DNA from: Verrucomicrobia bacterium TMED56
GTDB lineage: Bacteria; Verrucomicrobiota; Verrucomicrobiia; Opitutales; Seribacteraceae
NCBI GenBank assembly: GCA_002167265.1
Contig: NHDJ01000042.1
Location: 19,110-25,243, forward strand
Direction: 5' to 3'
DNA: 6,134 nucleotides
Translations under genes and position numbers: made by a program
The notes under the pieces: generated by a model
The model's input: only the letters and a program-made list of their open reading frames with translations
The model's database searches: none
Told to the model about the DNA's origin: nothing
Part shown: piece by piece, positions 1 through 6,134 of the stretch
How positions within the stretch are numbered: the first letter of the stretch is position 1
Layout of the letters: each line of letters opens with the position of its first letter

Positions 1-308
1 ACTCCGGCGGAAATCGAACACCAGTTACCGATTTCAAGTCCTCCCGAACCATCCAAAACAACATTCGGACCAACCCAAGTGTTTTCTCCCACTTTCACAT
101 CACCGATAACAATGGCGGAATCGTAAATGCTCGCTCCTGCTCCAAAACCAAGTTCGCGAGCCTTTTCCCAACGGTCCACGAAATATTCCCCAAAGGGCAA
201 AGTTCTCTTCCATTTTTCATTTACTTCTTTGCGAAGAGTTTTCCACAAAGAGCTCAATTTTCCAAATAGCTTATCCCTGTTTCGAGGCTCCTTTTTATCT
301 GCACTCAT
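1..308 (-). CDS. Hexapeptide-repeat (left-handed beta-helix) O-acetyltransferase, 3' end missing
   Basis: An open frame starts at the ATG at 308-306 and runs off the window with 102 codons read and no stop. Residues 1-50 are charged and helical ([20 protein letters not shown], then [17 protein letters not shown]). From about residue 55 the sequence becomes short repeats of the I/V-G-x4 type: [38 protein letters not shown]. This is the left-handed beta-helix of WbbJ/LacA/maltose-acetyltransferase-like enzymes, which use acetyl-CoA to O- or N-acetylate sugars. The catalytic histidine normally lies further on and is outside the window. The start overlaps the methyltransferase stop by 4 bp (ATGA); no Shine-Dalgarno is visible, so translation is probably coupled. 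The likely role is acetylation of the surface glycan or its precursor; the acceptor cannot be told. Confidence 0.85.
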   Translation of the reverse strand, partial: MSADKKEPRNRDKLFGKLSSLWKTLRKEVNEKWKRTLPFGEYFVDRWEKARELGFGAGASIYDSAIVIGDVKVGENTWVGPNVVLDGSGGLEIGNWCSISAG

Positions 309-1303
309 TTCGCTTGTTGGGAGCGTTTGATAAAACGCCCGCTATAGCATGCTTCCTCTTGGTGAAAATGCCTAACATCCAACCCGTTGGCTTCTACCAA
401 CCCTCTTACCTCTTCCTCACTGTACCTTCTTGCATTACTTGGGCTATACCAATCGTAATTGGTTACGACTGAGGTTTCGTTACCCAGATCTTCATTCCAA
501 AAACATTTTAGGAAATTCCAGTAAACGAAACGTTGCAAGTCATAGGTGCCCCCTTTGATCTCCAAAGCCGGAATGTCAGGAACTTCGACAGACACATTTA
601 AGTCGCTAAGATTTTTCCCTAAAACGGTCAACTGCTTGGACATATCCCAGAGTTTCTCTTTTGACATATTCGAGCAAGCGGAACGGAAATGATCATCCAA
701 TAACTCGCGGGGTAAAGCCTTCTTGGCATAAAAATAACAGGCAAACTCTCCGCCATCTTGATTAGTAATCCGAACGAGCTCCCCAAAAGTTTCATCAGGA
801 TTTTGGGTATGCATGATTACTTGATCGCAACTAACATAATCAATACTGCCCTCGATAAAAGGAGTGGATGCAATGTCTCCTTGAGCAAAGAGCAAATTGG
901 TATGGGAAGGGTAATTCTTTGCAGCAATTCCAACGGCTTCCGAATAGTCGATTCCGATAACCAAGGATTCCGGAGCCAAGGTTGCAAACCAAGCGGCTTT
1001 ATATCCAAGTCCGCAACCTGCATCAAAAATGATTTCTTTCGATTTGAGAAAATCGGCAAACTCTTCTTCCGAAGCAAAACCATACAAGCGTAAATACCAA
1101 TCTTTTTGCATTTGGTACCAGACTTCCTTTTTAGAACTCTCCTGATATGCTCCCCACTTATCGCTAAACGCGTCATTCGTTTGTTGTTCCGTTCCGGTAT
1201 CTGACGAACTTTTCAATATACAGAAGTTATCCTGCTTGGAAGGTTCGACCTCGTCACTCGAAATTTCCCGCCAAAGCTTCCAGTAGTCTTCCCGATTCAT
1301 CAT
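305..1303 (-). CDS. Class I SAM-dependent methyltransferase of the polysaccharide cluster
   Basis: A 332-residue protein if started at the ATG at 1303. Seen: an N-terminal helical region with FSDKWGAY and [15 protein letters not shown] motif I DAGCGLGY (94-101), the acidic end of beta-2 in GIDYS (D119), QGD (D143) and SCDQVIMH (158-165), which together give a Methyltransf_11-like Rossmann fold. The C-terminal part carries [16 protein letters not shown] (about 284-299), a pattern I associate with methyltransferases in surface glycan loci. It probably O- or N-methylates a sugar or a carrier-linked intermediate; the acceptor is unknown. Start choice: 1303 overlaps the asnB stop as ATGA (4 bp), the same arrangement as at this gene's own 3' end. 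An in-frame ATG at 1354 would add 17 residues (MVFTQFGGNSRVRDDIG) and has a strong GGAGG, but would overlap asnB by 55 bp, and the added residues do not look like part of the domain. A third choice is the ATG at 1300. Confidence 0.85.
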   Translation of the reverse strand: MMNREDYWKLWREISSDEVEPSKQDNFCILKSSSDTGTEQQTNDAFSDKWGAYQESSKKEVWYQMQKDWYLRLYGFASEEEFADFLKSKEIIFDAGCGLGYKAAWFATLAPESLVIGIDYSEAVGIAAKNYPSHTNLLFAQGDIASTPFIEGSIDYVSCDQVIMHTQNPDETFGELVRITNQDGGEFACYFYAKKALPRELLDDHFRSACSNMSKEKLWDMSKQLTVLGKNLSDLNVSVEVPDIPALEIKGGTYDLQRFVYWNFLKCFWNEDLGNETSVVTNYDWYSPSNARRYSEEEVRGLVEANGLDVRHFHQEEACYSGRFIKRSQQAK

Positions 1304-3186
1304 ACCGATATCATCTCGGACTCGAGAATTGCCTCCAAATTGAGTAAAGACCATATTAAAAGCCTCCGATTGGTTTTCCCTGATAGATGCTCACCAACGA
1401 GATCATTAACCGTCCTGCGATCGAATAAAGAGTAAATCCTAGCATCCTTTTGCAGGATCTTTCGTTTGACGAATTCGATGCTATCCCCCTTGAACCAACT
1501 TGAGTCAGGACCAGAGAAACCCTGTTTTTTAGCATCCGCAACTTCATTTGGTATGATCCTGTTCATGACTTCCCTAAGAATTTGTTTTCCGTCCTGAGTT
1601 TGCTGGAAAAATTGAGCCTGCTTGTCTCCGACTGTATTCTCGTTGATACGAACATCTCCACTAAAATTTTTGAGTTTTAGAGACACAGGACATTTCATTG
1701 CAAACTCAGTCAAGTCATTGTCAAGAAACGGAACCCTGTTCTCAAGGCCATGGGCCATACTCAGTTTGTCTTCAACCACAAGTAATCCGTGCAAAAAGGT
1801 CTTGGACTCGAAATACAAGGAATGATTAATATAGTCTTCAGGCTTCTCAAATGATTCATCATGAGTAAGAAAGACATCTCTAAAAATGTCTCTTGTCCAT
1901 ACACCATCAACATCCTTTCTGATTGGAGAAAAAAGATTCTGAAGATCAGAATTACTAGCCAGCCTTTGCCAATACAGGTAGTATTTATCGATGTAATCTT
2001 CAAAGTTCTCATTCACCATCGTGCGGAAGTACCTCCAAGGATATCCCGCAAAAAGTTCGTCTCCTCCAGCACCCGACAAGACAACCTTGACGAATTTACT
2101 GGCAAGCTTGGCCGCATAAAAGTTTGGGTAACTCTGACCAACCCGAGGCTCCTCCAGATGCCAGGCAAGAGAGGGTAGGCATCTTTCCATATCTCCTGCC
2201 TTTAGAACAACTTCATAATGCTCGGTTTTAAACGCATATGACAATGCCTCTGCAGTTGATCTTTCGTCAAAGCAAGCTTCGAGACCAGATGCCGAACTTA
2301 AATCGAACCCGCATGTAAAGGATTTTAAATACTCGAAGGATTCGGAAGCAATTGCAGTGATAGAACCAGAATCCATACCACCGCTCAAATAAGCCCCGAG
2401 CTCGACATCACTCACTAATTGCCTTTGAACAGACTGTCTGAACAAACGGTCGAGTTCTTCCACATATTCTTCCCTGCTTGCTGGATTCCTTGGTTCGACG
2501 AATTTGAGGTCCCAATAGCAAGTTTTGCGTAGGATAGGTTTTTCTTCTGACAAATTAAGTTTTGCATAATGACCGGCAGGCAGAATGCTGATCCCCTTAG
2601 TCAATGTTTGATCGGTAAAGATGTTTTGAAAAGTAAAGTATTCCAACAATGCTCTTTTATTTATTTTACGATCGAACGAAGGTTGTTCGAATATCGCTTT
2701 TTGTTCAGAAGCAAAGATACAGGTTTTGTAGGTTTGAAAGTAATACAGTGGCTTAATTCCATAACGGTCACGTGCTAACAGGAGGGTCTTTTGTTTTCGG
2801 TCCCACAATGCCAAGGCAAACATTCCATTGAACTTAAGCAGCGCCTCCTCTTCCCACTCAACAAGTGCATAAAGAACAACTTCACTGTCAGTTTGAGAAT
2901 CAAACTCGTACCCCTTCGCTTCAAGTTCAGTTCGAAGTTCTCTGAAGTTGTAGACCTCTCCATTATATGTAAGGACAAAGCGATGATCAGCAGAAATCAT
3001 AGGTTGATGCCCTGCAGAACTAGTATCGATAATAGCAAGACGCCTATGACCTAGTCCAATATTTTGATCAATCCAATGCCCTTCCCCATCGGGTCCACGA
3101 TGTAAAATTGCATCGGTCATTTTTTTCAGGATTTTCGCCGAAACGGGTTCTCCATCAAAATTTAATTGACCAACAATTCCACACAT
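1300..3186 (-). CDS. asnB: Asparagine synthetase B-type glutamine-dependent amidotransferase
   Basis: A 628-residue two-domain cytoplasmic enzyme. The family hydrolyses glutamine in an N-terminal Ntn domain and passes ammonia to a carboxylate activated as an AMP ester. Seen: MCGIVGQLNF with nucleophile Cys2 (after Met removal), HRGPDGEG (29-36), R49 in RRLAIID, YNGEVYN (74-80) and D100, the usual glutamine-pocket residues. The synthetase half carries the PP-loop SGGMDSGS (268-275), SGAGGDELFAGY (371-382) and EDKLSMAHGLENRVPFLDN (472-490). All key motifs are intact, so it should be active. The ATG is fixed by the required Cys2; an AAGGA sits at 3203-3199, 12 nt before it, a long spacing, and the ATG shares one base with the preceding stop (TGATG). 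Lying between sugar-modifying genes, it may amidate a uronic acid of the glycan rather than aspartate; that is inference, and ordinary asparagine synthesis cannot be excluded. Confidence 0.92.
   Translation of the reverse strand: MCGIVGQLNFDGEPVSAKILKKMTDAILHRGPDGEGHWIDQNIGLGHRRLAIIDTSSAGHQPMISADHRFVLTYNGEVYNFRELRTELEAKGYEFDSQTDSEVVLYALVEWEEEALLKFNGMFALALWDRKQKTLLLARDRYGIKPLYYFQTYKTCIFASEQKAIFEQPSFDRKINKRALLEYFTFQNIFTDQTLTKGISILPAGHYAKLNLSEEKPILRKTCYWDLKFVEPRNPASREEYVEELDRLFRQSVQRQLVSDVELGAYLSGGMDSGSITAIASESFEYLKSFTCGFDLSSASGLEACFDERSTAEALSYAFKTEHYEVVLKAGDMERCLPSLAWHLEEPRVGQSYPNFYAAKLASKFVKVVLSGAGGDELFAGYPWRYFRTMVNENFEDYIDKYYLYWQRLASNSDLQNLFSPIRKDVDGVWTRDIFRDVFLTHDESFEKPEDYINHSLYFESKTFLHGLLVVEDKLSMAHGLENRVPFLDNDLTEFAMKCPVSLKLKNFSGDVRINENTVGDKQAQFFQQTQDGKQILREVMNRIIPNEVADAKKQGFSGPDSSWFKGDSIEFVKRKILQKDARIYSLFDRRTVNDLVGEHLSGKTNRRLLIWSLLNLEAILESEMISV
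1363..1367 (-). promoter_or_regulatory. Possible Shine-Dalgarno (GGAGG) for an alternative methyltransferase start at 1354
   Basis: GGAGG lies 8 nt before an ATG at 1354 that is in frame with the methyltransferase. By sequence this is the best ribosome binding site in the window. However, it lies inside the conserved end of asnB, where CGG AGG encodes Arg-Arg before LLIWSLLNLE, so it may be a coincidence of protein coding. A second GGAGG at 1336-1332 is 28 nt before the 1303 ATG, too far for direct use. Confidence 0.35.
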
Positions 3187-4352
3187 CAGTTATTATGTTC
3201 CTTGACTTGTTCGATTACTGCATCTTGCTCTTCAGTAGTCATTCCATGAAATAATGGCAAAGAAATACTACACTGATCTGCCACATATGCATTAGGAAAA
3301 TCTTTAGGGTCCAATTGGTATTTATTCCTGTAAAAACTGAGCATGTGGACGGCATGAGTTGCTGGTCGTGTAGAGATACCCATTTTTTGCAAATCGTCCA
3401 TCCAATCATTTCGCTTAATATTGATTTCCTCAATATTTTCTAAATTGATTTCGTCGGGCATAAACATGCAGGGATAGCTTTGGTACCCATGGGTGAAAAC
3501 ACTATCCTTGTAAGGAGTTCGTAACCAATCAAGCCCGTCAAGACAATCGTCGTATGTTTTAGCCAACATTTTCCTTTCATTAACAATGTCATTTGCCCGT
3601 TCCATCTGAGCTGACCCCAACGCGGCCTGTAAGTCCGTCATTCTTTGATTATAGCCAGCATCTGGGTGGTCAGCCAAAAGGTAAGGTCGCGCTCCAAGGT
3701 GCCTTTGAAGATCAGTCTTCTCAGCTCCATGATCACGCAGTCTTCTTATTTTTACAGCGAGGGAGCCGTCATTGGTCGTTATCATTCCACCTTCACCAGT
3801 TGTGATGGCTTTTCTTGGATGAAAGGAGAAACAACCAGTACCGCCGAAAGTTCCAACATGGTTGCCGTTATACTTAGAACCAAATCCACATGCCGCATCC
3901 TCAACTATCAAAAGATTGTACTTCTCGGCCAGCTTTACAATTGGATCCATATCTGCCGAAAGTCCGAAAAGATGTACCGGTAAAATCGCTTTTGTTTTTT
4001 CAGTTATCTTTGATTCAATCTGCTCAGTATCGATATTAAATGTATCAAGATTAATATCACAAAAAACAACCTTGCCACCAAGGTGTTCAACAACATTCGC
4101 TGTTGATATCCAAGTGAAAGCTGGCACGATTGCCTCATCTCCAGGGCCAAAACCCAAAGCGGCAAGCGATAGATGCAACGCACTAGTGCAAGAGGTAACA
4201 GCAATCGAATGTTCAGCTTGGGTAAAGATCGACCATTTTTCTTCGAACTCACCAACTTTTTTACCTTGAACGAGCCAACCCGACTTTAGAGGCTCGAGAA
4301 CGGAATTGATTTCAGTCTCAGTGAGACTGGTTCGAGCAATAGGTATATTCAA
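3186..4352 (-). CDS. DegT/DnrJ/EryC1/StrS-family PLP sugar aminotransferase (TTG start)
   Basis: A 388-residue fold-type I PLP enzyme, usual length for the family, which transfers an amino group (normally from glutamate) to a nucleotide-linked keto-sugar. Seen: N-terminal IPIARTSLTETEI and SGWLVQGKKVGEFE (family pattern), TSCTSALHLSLAALG (53-67) for PLP phosphate contact, PAFTW (77-81), D152 in EDAACG expected to pair with the PLP ring nitrogen, and SFHPRKAITTGEGGM with catalytic K181. GYNQRMTDLQAALG (233-246) is also characteristic. The start is TTG: the frame has a stop at 4373-4371 and no ATG or GTG before the conserved N-terminus, and TTG gives exactly the expected protein start. No Shine-Dalgarno precedes it, so ribosomes probably arrive from the SDR gene 5 bp upstream. 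Its TGA shares one base with the ATG of the next gene. The product (4-amino or 3-amino sugar) is unknown; a perosamine- or bacillosamine-type amine is possible. Confidence 0.9.
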   Translation of the reverse strand: MNIPIARTSLTETEINSVLEPLKSGWLVQGKKVGEFEEKWSIFTQAEHSIAVTSCTSALHLSLAALGFGPGDEAIVPAFTWISTANVVEHLGGKVVFCDINLDTFNIDTEQIESKITEKTKAILPVHLFGLSADMDPIVKLAEKYNLLIVEDAACGFGSKYNGNHVGTFGGTGCFSFHPRKAITTGEGGMITTNDGSLAVKIRRLRDHGAEKTDLQRHLGARPYLLADHPDAGYNQRMTDLQAALGSAQMERANDIVNERKMLAKTYDDCLDGLDWLRTPYKDSVFTHGYQSYPCMFMPDEINLENIEEINIKRNDWMDDLQKMGISTRPATHAVHMLSFYRNKYQLDPKDFPNAYVADQCSISLPLFHGMTTEEQDAVIEQVKEHNN

Positions 4353-4357
4353 GGTTT

Positions 4358-5329
4358 TTAAACTTCGTTTTTATTCCGCCAATCGATCAAACGCTGCAGA
4401 CCCGTTCTTAAATCGTACTTGTAAGTAAATCCAAGGTCAGTGATAGCTTTTATGGGGCATCCGATTCGATTTTGGACAAGACGTCGTGCATCGTCTTCGC
4501 TGTATGGATTAAAAGTTACCTTAAGTTTAGATTCTTTCAGCTCCAAAATAGTGTCACACAATTCTTTAATGGTTGTTTGAACGCCAGTTCCTACATTGTA
4601 AAATTCATCAGTTGAATCTGAGGATAAGGAACAGATATTGCATCTAGCAACATCCTCCACATCAATAAAATCATAAGCTTGTGTGCCATCGCCATTAATT
4701 GATGGTGCTTCATTCGCATCAATTTTATTGAGCATTATTGGAATCACCCCAGTGTAGGCCGCTGTTTGATCTTGATGCGGTCCATAAACATTCATGTAAC
4801 GAAGACCGACGTAATTGAGACCATAACGATCGTAATATGCACGACACATCGCCTCACCGGCAATCTTGGTAGCACCATAAAAATTCTTGTTATTAAAAGG
4901 ATGAGTTTCAGACATAGGCACTTCAGATGCATCTCCGTAAACCGATGCAGATGATGAATAAACCAAACGTTTTACATCGTTTTTAACGCAAGCTTCCAAG
5001 ACATTAAAAGTTCCCTCAATATTTACATGAAATGCTGTGCGAGGAAAGTCTTTACAATGCAACAACCACATCGCGGCGAGATGAATGACTGCATCACAAC
5101 CATTCATTGCATCGTTTAGAGTATCAATGTCACGAACATCCCCTCCATTGGGGTAAATTTTACATCGGGAATCTTTCAGGCTTGCACGAATATTTGTCTT
5201 TTGACCTCTAGCAAAATTATCGTAAATAACGACTTGTCTCACATTACTTTTGAGTAATTCAGATACAACAAAACTGCCAATAAAACCTGCTCCGCCAATC
5301 ACAAGTACTTTGGAATTATTTATATCCAT
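4358..5329 (-). CDS. NAD-dependent epimerase/dehydratase (extended SDR, nucleotide-sugar enzyme)
   Basis: A 323-residue cytoplasmic enzyme of the GalE-like extended short-chain dehydrogenase family, of usual length. Seen in order: the dinucleotide-binding glycine motif GGAGFIG (12-18) after the first beta strand, acidic D37 (YDN) for the NAD ribose, DVRD (64-67), HLAA (83-86), the catalytic serine region YSSSASVYG (124-132), the catalytic pair Y151/K155 in YGATK, RYMNVYGP (177-184), DGTQAYDFIDVEDVA (214-228) and YNVGTG (244-249). This pattern fits C4 epimerases such as UDP-glucose/UDP-GlcNAc/UDP-glucuronate epimerases. The T-D-E signature typical of 4,6-dehydratases is absent: the serine position reads S-S-A-S, so an epimerase is more likely than a dehydratase. 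The exact sugar cannot be read from sequence alone. The ATG at 5329 lies 12 residues before the glycine motif, as expected, but has no visible Shine-Dalgarno. The aminotransferase gene begins 5 bp after the TAA stop. Confidence 0.88.
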   Translation of the reverse strand: MDINNSKVLVIGGAGFIGSFVVSELLKSNVRQVVIYDNFARGQKTNIRASLKDSRCKIYPNGGDVRDIDTLNDAMNGCDAVIHLAAMWLLHCKDFPRTAFHVNIEGTFNVLEACVKNDVKRLVYSSSASVYGDASEVPMSETHPFNNKNFYGATKIAGEAMCRAYYDRYGLNYVGLRYMNVYGPHQDQTAAYTGVIPIMLNKIDANEAPSINGDGTQAYDFIDVEDVARCNICSLSSDSTDEFYNVGTGVQTTIKELCDTILELKESKLKVTFNPYSEDDARRLVQNRIGCPIKAITDLGFTYKYDLRTGLQRLIDWRNKNEV

Positions 5330-5402
5330 TTAAGTATAATTTTTATCAAAAAATATAAGCTTAAAGACAACTACAGCGACCCAAAGCTATGATTTAAAGG
5401 CT
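5330..5402. other. AT-rich intergenic gap, the only non-coding stretch
   Basis: These 73 bp separate the WecA-like gene from the sugar operon. On the minus strand the last part before the SDR start is almost pure A/T and contains TATACT (5338-5333), a good -10 hexamer by sequence. No acceptable -35 hexamer lies 16-18 bp upstream: TTGTCT (5370-5365) is 26 bp away and TTGATA (5349-5344) is 5 bp away. Transcription from this -10 would begin at about the ATG, giving an almost leaderless message. No GC-rich hairpin followed by a T run is visible, so read-through from the upstream gene is equally possible. I see no Shine-Dalgarno sequence before the ATG at 5329. Confidence 0.4.
5335..5357. repeat. 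AT-only imperfect inverted repeat in the intergenic gap
   Basis: Two 10-base arms (5335-5344 and 5348-5357) pair with one A-A mismatch around a 3-base centre. All stem pairs are A-T, so the hairpin would be weak. It overlaps the possible -10 hexamer and lies directly upstream of the SDR start. It could be a protein-binding palindrome or simply a result of the local base composition; it lacks the GC-rich stem of an intrinsic terminator. Confidence 0.3.
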
Positions 5403-6134
5403 TCAAATAGTAAAATTTTCTTTACGAAACTTACGGGCTAAATTGGAAATTGAATCATGAATGCGCTCCAGCAAAACCTCGTCTTGAACGCTAAGACTTT
5501 TTCTTCCATCGAGGAAAATATACTTCACCGTACCATAAGAATAATTTCTTCCTGAAATAGGAAATTCAGCTACAAATTCCTTATCTCGAGAAAAATATCC
5601 TGACTGTACACCATCACGCCAGGAAATAATTTTCCCAACGCTTGGATCATTTTCCTTTAAATCAGTACCCAGCCTACCTTCATCTTCAAAAAGGGAGAGA
5701 GTTGCTTGCTGGAAACGAATTCCTTCAGCAGCCTTACTCAAACATTTCTCCAATGTTTCAAAATCAAGAGCATTTGTAACCAATTCCTCAGCTTCTTTTA
5801 TTGACTGCTCCGCTGATTTTACACTTTTACGGTCCTTGATTAGTGTAGTTAAGCCTTCTCCAAAGAATTCAAATCGAAAATATCCAAGATATCGTAGAAG
5901 AATGAACCCACCCAAGCCGAAAAATACAAAAACCGCAAATAATTGGTCTCCTTTTCCAAAAGCCGCAGCAATGGCAACTAATGAGCAACTGAATGCCATT
6001 ACCCACATCGCAAGAACTGCTTTTCCGTGAGAAAGGCCTTTTGCCATCAAACGATGGTGAAAATGTTCCATATCTGGAGAGAATGGTGATCTCCCACGCA
6101 TGGTGCGACGGACGATCGCAAACACACAATCGAG
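5403..6134 (-). CDS. WecA/TagO-like polyprenyl-phosphate GlcNAc-1-phosphate transferase with long C-terminal tail (5' end missing)
   Basis: Only the last 243 codons are present; the reading frame stays open to the window edge and the start lies beyond 6134. The family transfers a sugar 1-phosphate from a UDP-sugar to undecaprenyl phosphate at the inner face of the cytoplasmic membrane, starting O-antigen, capsule or teichoic acid synthesis. Seen: LDCVFAIVRR, then RGRSPFSPD and the HFHHRL motif (visible residues 24-29), which matches the cytoplasmic H-x-H-H loop of WecA-type enzymes. Two hydrophobic segments follow (about 39-59 and 65-86). E. coli WecA ends soon after this point, but here about 150 soluble residues follow: a charged helical stretch (about 95-145) and a beta-rich part ending YGTVKYIFLDG...LSVQDEVLLERIHDSIS, which resembles the end of a GAF domain. 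The family call is firm; substrate sugar (GlcNAc or other HexNAc) and the GAF resemblance are inferred. It stops with TGA 73 bp before the SDR gene. Confidence 0.88.
   Translation of the reverse strand, partial: LDCVFAIVRRTMRGRSPFSPDMEHFHHRLMAKGLSHGKAVLAMWVMAFSCSLVAIAAAFGKGDQLFAVFVFFGLGGFILLRYLGYFRFEFFGEGLTTLIKDRKSVKSAEQSIKEAEELVTNALDFETLEKCLSKAAEGIRFQQATLSLFEDEGRLGTDLKENDPSVGKIISWRDGVQSGYFSRDKEFVAEFPISGRNYSYGTVKYIFLDGRKSLSVQDEVLLERIHDSISNLARKFRKENFTI

Noticed and set aside
127..330. Plus-strand 67-codon frame near the left edge
   Set aside because: It is antisense to the acetyltransferase, whose repeats and operon overlap clearly mark the minus strand as coding.
758..1093. Plus-strand open frame of 111 codons opposite the methyltransferase gene
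   Set aside because: Antisense shadow of the methyltransferase gene with no motif and no sign of its own promoter or ribosome binding site.
817..1176. Minus-strand open frame of 119 codons in another frame inside the methyltransferase gene
   Set aside because: It overlaps the SAM-binding domain of the real gene; its translation is low in complexity of motif and matches no family I know.
3862..4269. Plus-strand open frame of 135 codons opposite the aminotransferase gene
   Set aside because: It lies wholly antisense to a gene with intact family motifs, has no recognisable domain and is the expected shadow of minus-strand coding.
5376..5405. Possible terminator after the WecA-like gene (AAGC/GCTT pairing near the stop)
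   Set aside because: The stem is only about 4 bp with a long loop and is not followed by a T run, so it is not a credible intrinsic terminator.
1..6134. CRISPR array, mobile element, tRNA/rRNA or phage-defence system
   Set aside because: There are no regularly spaced repeats, no transposase or integrase frames and no defence-type domains; almost every base is in a glycan-biosynthesis gene.

Overview
The window is a compact bacterial gene cluster for a cell-surface polysaccharide (O-antigen or capsule type). All six recognisable genes are on the minus strand, so the reading order is from high to low coordinates. Both ends are cut: the first gene enters from beyond position 6134 and the last runs off position 1.

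Layout in transcription order: (1) the C-terminal part of a WecA/TagO-type polyprenyl-phosphate sugar-1-phosphate transferase with an unusually long soluble tail (6134-5403); (2) a 73-bp AT-rich gap, the only non-coding stretch; (3) an extended-SDR nucleotide-sugar epimerase/dehydratase (5329-4358); (4) a DegT/DnrJ/EryC1/StrS-type PLP sugar aminotransferase, apparently starting at TTG (4352-3186); (5) a glutamine-dependent asparagine synthetase-type amidotransferase (3186-1300); (6) a class I SAM-dependent methyltransferase (1303-305); (7) the first 102 codons of a left-handed beta-helix (hexapeptide-repeat) O-acetyltransferase (308-1). From the SDR to the acetyltransferase the genes are separated by 5 bp or overlap by 1 to 4 bp, so they are very probably one translationally coupled operon.

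How they may work together (inference): the membrane transferase would load the first sugar phosphate on undecaprenyl phosphate; the SDR and the aminotransferase would help make a nucleotide-activated amino sugar; the AsnB-like enzyme could amidate a sugar carboxylate, as proposed for some O-antigen loci, or simply make asparagine; the methyltransferase and acetyltransferase would decorate the glycan. No glycosyltransferase of the GT1/GT2 type, flippase, polymerase or ABC exporter is inside the window.

Organism: a bacterium with moderate to low GC by eye and few clear Shine-Dalgarno sites. A marine Verrucomicrobiota/PVC-type or similar Gram-negative is possible, but this is a weak guess. I see no RNA gene, mobile element, CRISPR array or defence system. 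The enzyme families are all known; the points of interest are the tail on the WecA-like protein, the start-site choices and the combination of sugar-modifying enzymes.
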